DNA of 25,033 nt from a virus: positions 1-25,033 of IMG/VR virus record IMGVR_UViG_3300023096_000017. One strand, 5' to 3'. The position numbers and the translations under genes were made by a program. Below the pieces are notes generated by a model, which had not been told where the DNA came from, searched no databases, and saw only the letters and a program-made list of their open reading frames with translations. This document shows, one piece after another, positions 22,470 through 25,033 of this stretch. Position 1 is the first letter of the stretch, and each line of letters begins with the position of its first letter.

Positions 22470-23054
22470 ATGGCTAAAAAAGAAATCGTTATAAATTGCA
22501 AAGGATTGGCAACTTTCGCTTTATCTGAGCTGAATGAGTTTCAAGGTGAATTAAAAGAGCGTAGTCCGGAACGAAAAAAGAAACTTCGAAAATCTATTTT
22601 GAAAGATGGTTTGTTGGCTCCGTTTTTTATTTGGGAAGACCTTGAAACTGCAAAGCTTAATATTATGGATGGTCATTCTCGCCGAGTAATTTTAAATGAA
22701 TTAAAATCTGAAGGCTGGTCAATTCCTCAGATACCAATTGTATTTATTGAGGCTGATAATGTCGAGGATGCAAAAGTTAAGCTTCTGGCGATTTCTTCTC
22801 AGTATGGTCAAGTTACAGAAGAAGGGTTGAAAGGTTTTTTAAATTTTGAATATGACCATAATGAATTGTTTGGAAGCATTGAGCTGCCATCTATTGATAT
22901 GAGTGTTTTTGAAATTGATGACGACAGCACGACAGTAAATGTCACAGAACATACTCGTGAAATTAAGAATACTGGGCGCGAAGTTGATCTTAATGACTTT
23001 GAAAACTTCCAACACAAATGCCCAGGATGTGGGTTGGAGTATAATACCAAATGA
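22470..23054 (+). CDS. ParB/Srx-like nuclease-domain protein linked to DNA methylation
   Basis: A 194-residue protein. Residues 15-120 fit the ParB N-terminal (ParB/sulfiredoxin) fold: LSELNEFQGELKE, a helix RKKKLRKSILKDGLLAPFFI, the MDGHSRR signature at 66-72, and a QYGQVTEEGL segment at 111-120. The C-terminus ends in HKCPGCGLEYN, one CPxCG knuckle of a zinc ribbon; no second Cys pair is visible. It is too small for a chromosome-partition ParB with helix-turn-helix. Proteins of this kind often sit beside or are fused to DNA methyltransferases in phages. Its stop overlaps the methyltransferase start (ATGA), implying a joint function. The exact reaction is unknown. Confidence 0.75.
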   Translation: MAKKEIVINCKGLATFALSELNEFQGELKERSPERKKKLRKSILKDGLLAPFFIWEDLETAKLNIMDGHSRRVILNELKSEGWSIPQIPIVFIEADNVEDAKVKLLAISSQYGQVTEEGLKGFLNFEYDHNELFGSIELPSIDMSVFEIDDDSTTVNVTEHTREIKNTGREVDLNDFENFQHKCPGCGLEYNTK

Positions 23055-24106
23055 GTTTTGAGCCGTGGTTTTTAAAAGATCTTCCAAAACCTGCTTATGG
23101 ATCTCACAAAGTATTTTCCTGCTTTCATTGCGGTGGCGGGTCTACCATGGGTTATAAACTGGCCGGCTATGATGTACTTGGCGGAGTTGAAATCGATCCG
23201 AAAATGATGCAGGTTTATAAGGCGAATCACCATCCGAAGCATTCTTACTTGATGGGCGTTCAGGACTTTAAGAAAATTGCAGATGCAGACTTACCAGTTG
23301 AATTATTTCATTTAGACATTCTTGACGGATCACCACCATGTTCTTCATTTTCAACTTCAGGCAGCCGAGAAAAGGCCTGGGGCGAAAAGAAGAATTTCCG
23401 CGAAGGCCAAGCCGAACAGGTCCTTGATGAATTGTTTTTTGACTTCATTGATATTGCTAAAAAATTACAGCCTAAAATTGTCGTTGCTGAAAATGTCAGA
23501 GGACTGATTGAAGGAAATGCCAAGTATTATGTGAAACGGATTCATCAGGCCTTTGTTGAAGCCGGTTATGATGTGCAGTTGTTCTTACTAAATTCAGCCT
23601 TCATGGGCGTTCCTCAGCGACGTGAGCGCACTTTCTTCTTAGCTCGCAGGAAAGATTTAAATTTACCGTTGCTTAAGCTTTCTTTCGACATGAAGCCCAT
23701 TCCAGTAAAAGAAGCTTTTGTTGGGATTACCTGTAAAGGCCGAGACCGGACCAAGTCGATAGATTATAAATACTGGAAACTCACGAAGCCCGGCGACTCT
23801 CTTGCAAAGGTTCATCCGAAAGGACATAAATTTAACAGCATCAAGATTAATCCTGAAACGCCGGCTCCAACAATCGTTGGAAATGCGCATGTAATTTTTC
23901 ACTGGGAGACCATGCGGAACCTTTCAGAACTTGAATTTAAACGGCTGCAATCCTTTCCAGATGACTATAATTTCCCGAATGAACGGCAAGCCGGATATAT
24001 GTGCGGCATGTCGGTTCCACCAAAAATGATGGAAAAAGTGGCGCTGGAAATTAAGACGCAGTGGCTAGATGTCATAAAGAAACCTATTAAGCTGAGAAAA
24101 AAGTAA
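23051..24106 (+). CDS. C5-cytosine DNA methyltransferase
   Basis: A 351-residue enzyme with the ordered motifs of this family: motif I variant FSCFHCGGGSTMGYKLAG (22-39) for SAM binding; VEIDP (46-50); motif IV SPPCSSFS with catalytic Cys97; motif VI ENVRG (147-151); motif VIII GVPQRRERTFF (187-196); a short target-recognition region; and a C-terminal RNLSELEFKRLQSFPDDY plus GMSVPPKMMEKVALEI, matching motifs IX and X. All key residues are present, so it should be active, transferring methyl groups to cytosine C5. The target sequence cannot be predicted. No restriction endonuclease is adjacent, so it is an orphan enzyme, probably protecting phage DNA from host restriction. It is co-translated with the ParB-like protein. 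Confidence 0.93.
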   Translation: MSFEPWFLKDLPKPAYGSHKVFSCFHCGGGSTMGYKLAGYDVLGGVEIDPKMMQVYKANHHPKHSYLMGVQDFKKIADADLPVELFHLDILDGSPPCSSFSTSGSREKAWGEKKNFREGQAEQVLDELFFDFIDIAKKLQPKIVVAENVRGLIEGNAKYYVKRIHQAFVEAGYDVQLFLLNSAFMGVPQRRERTFFLARRKDLNLPLLKLSFDMKPIPVKEAFVGITCKGRDRTKSIDYKYWKLTKPGDSLAKVHPKGHKFNSIKINPETPAPTIVGNAHVIFHWETMRNLSELEFKRLQSFPDDYNFPNERQAGYMCGMSVPPKMMEKVALEIKTQWLDVIKKPIKLRKK

Positions 24107-24188
24107 CGCATTAAGACAATCGTGCTTCATGTTCTTGCATTTTATTATTTTTGTATACTTTGCAAGCTTTGCTAGGAATATTGATTTT
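24107..24188. other. Intergenic AT-rich segment after the methyltransferase
   Basis: No gene is visible. TATACT at 24154-24159 resembles a + strand -10 box, but no matching -35 box lies at normal spacing (TTCTTG at 16 bases is weak). No + strand terminator for the methyltransferase transcript is visible here. Confidence 0.4.
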
Positions 24189-24222
24189 GAAAAAAGAAAA
24201 CCCAGCTTTTTAGGGCTGGGTT
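24189..24222 (-). terminator. Intrinsic terminator acting on the - strand
   Basis: AACCCAGC (24199-24206) and GCTGGGTT (24215-24222) form an eight-pair stem with an eight-base loop. On the - strand it is followed by TTCTTTTTTC, a U-rich tail; on the + strand it is followed by ACTTAG, so it cannot stop + strand transcripts efficiently. No - strand gene lies to its right within the window, which implies a non-coding or unknown - strand transcript ending here. Confidence 0.8.
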
Positions 24223-24776
24223 ACTTAGAAAGACTATCGTGGTAGATATCTTTTTAAGTCAAAGCTCGCTCGAGCGCAAGGACTTTTTGCTTAAATAAAG
24301 CACTTTTTACCTGGGCAATTCTTTTTCCACAAAACCCGAGTCGGCAAGGCCTTACCCTCGTTAAACAAGGCATCAGGTGCATGAAAGTGCAGCCCTCCAA
24401 TAATCATTGATTGAGAAATCTGGTTAAATTCCTTTTGAGGAAAGACCACAGGCCGAGCGTTAAAGATTTAGTAAATGGTCAATGGCTTGCCAAAGACTAA
24501 CGATAGGGGACGGCGCTCGTGATTTTTACAGGTGTTTTATTGGTTGATAAACAGTAACGGGGAAAAACCATTCTGGGGACATAGACGAACTAAAGATAGT
24601 CGAGCGCTTTGTTTCTAAATTTTATTGTCGCTGGTTGCAAACTTATGCCTCTAACAAGAAAGAGGAATTGCTCTCAGGATGGTTTGGAAAGTTACGAATG
24701 AATCATGTTGCTAACTAGCTCAGCCATGGGCAAGCAAGCAACAAGTCCCCTCGTATTGTCTATTGATTATTTTTTA
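24223..24776. ncRNA. Candidate large structured non-coding RNA (strand uncertain, - favoured)
   Basis: About 550 bases without a plausible ORF and with higher GC (roughly 44% by hand count of several lines) than the flanks. Local hairpins: AAGTC/GACTT (24256-24285) enclosing GCTC/GAGC; CGAG + GGTAA/TTGCC + CTCG at 24337-24360, which pairs better on the - strand through a G-U; TTCCT/AGGAA near 24430; CCTCT/AGAGG around 24648-24665; and TGTTGCT/AGCAACA (24706-24743) enclosing GCT/AGC and GCC/GGC. On the + strand two loops read as GNRA (GCAT-GAAA-GTGC, GATT-GAGA-AATC). The - strand terminator at its left end favours a - strand transcript. No known RNA family is recognised. This is a structural impression, not a computed fold. 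Confidence 0.45.
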
Positions 24777-24796
24777 TGATTGAGGATAAATAAATT

Positions 24797-24991
24797 ATGA
24801 AGCTTTGGGTTCTTGAATACACAATCGGCTCTGTTTCGATATTTCTTAGCCCTTCTGGCCATGTCTGCAATGATATTAAATTAGCATTAAAGTTTAATTC
24901 CTTTGAATCTGCTTCGGATTACATGGCTGGTCAAAACCTCCTAATTAAATTTACTCCGAGTGAACATATTTTTGATTTTAACGAAAAATAA
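24797..24991 (+). CDS. Small protein of unknown function
   Basis: A 64-residue ORF behind GAGGA at 24782-24786, ten bases before the ATG. The product starts MKLWVLEYTIGSVSIFLSPS and has a mixed alpha/beta look with an FNSFESASDYMAGQNLL helix; such short proteins with an aromatic first strand are common among phage early genes. No family is recognised. It lies after the candidate ncRNA region and is the only gene in the last 900 bases. Another ribosome-site-like GAGG and ATG follow at 25015, but that frame stops after five codons. Confidence 0.55.
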   Translation: MKLWVLEYTIGSVSIFLSPSGHVCNDIKLALKFNSFESASDYMAGQNLLIKFTPSEHIFDFNEK

Positions 24992-25033
24992 CTGTTTACA
25001 CTGAGGTAAATAAAATGCATACATCCATCTAAA

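Noticed and set aside
22470-23054. Plasmid or chromosome partition ParB
   Set aside because: The protein is short, lacks a helix-turn-helix and has no ParA partner nearby; the methyltransferase coupling points to a modification role.
24434-24455. GAGGAAAGACC on the + strand, reminiscent of the conserved 5' part of RNase P RNA
   Set aside because: The matching conserved 3' elements of RNase P RNA are not found and the length between parts does not fit; treated as chance resemblance.
25015-25032. ATG behind a GAGG ribosome-site-like sequence at the window's right end
   Set aside because: The frame hits TAA after five codons, so it is not a gene as it stands.

Overview
The window looks like about 25 kb of a low-GC (roughly 40% by eye) double-stranded DNA tailed phage or prophage of a Gram-negative host. 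The evidence is a contiguous set of head, tail, fibre and lysis genes on the + strand. There is a tape measure protein and a lambda-like tail tip but no sheath or contractile baseplate genes, so the tail is most likely long and non-contractile (siphovirus). Signal peptides and lipoprotein-type leaders favour a Gram-negative host. The species cannot be read from the sequence. No terminase, integrase, repressor or replication gene is visible, and the left edge cuts the portal gene.

Region 1 (1-5646, head and neck): a Mu gp29-type portal (partial), a Mu gpF-like minor head protein, a prohead protease fused to a coiled-coil scaffold (with a good internal ribosome site and in-frame start for a separate scaffold), a small capsid decoration protein, the major capsid protein, a small unknown, a gp36/DUF1320-like connector with a very Cys-rich C-terminus, and a probable tail terminator. 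Region 2 (5664-14199, tail): two tandem paralogous tail-tube proteins, a tail assembly chaperone with a -1 frameshift extension at a T7 slippery run, a tape measure protein, gpM-, gpL/DUF1833- and gpK/NlpC-like tip proteins, and a 1169-residue J-like central hub. Region 3 (14187-17823): a Mu gpG/P2 gpS-like morphogenesis protein in an unusual place, a DUF2793-type tail fibre, and a 613-residue fibre-like protein that carries a Sec signal peptide.

Region 4 (17836-20879, lysis and accessory): a tiny ORF, a single-TM coiled-coil protein (holin candidate), a small unknown, a strong UUCG-loop terminator, a predicted lipoprotein, a small hydrophobic protein, and two successive cell-wall enzymes (a CHAP/NlpC-type amidase or peptidase and an SLT/lysozyme-type muramidase). 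Region 5 (20873-22326, - strand) is a tightly overlapping operon of six small genes: a lipoprotein, a GC-rich phage protein, a hidden 42-residue ORF, a Cys-motif protein, a small helical protein and an HNH endonuclease. Region 6 (22327-24106): a divergent control region, then a ParB-like nuclease-fold protein whose stop overlaps the start of a complete C5-cytosine DNA methyltransferase. Region 7 (24107-24796): about 690 bases with no gene, containing an intrinsic terminator that works only on the - strand and several hairpins. This is the best candidate here for an undescribed element, namely a large structured non-coding RNA. A 64-residue ORF of unknown function closes the window.

The genes fit one programme: the portal, gpF-like, protease/scaffold and capsid proteins build the head; the connector and terminator join it to a tube whose length is set by the tape measure; the hub and fibres bind the host; the holin candidate and two lysins release progeny; the methyltransferase probably modifies phage DNA.
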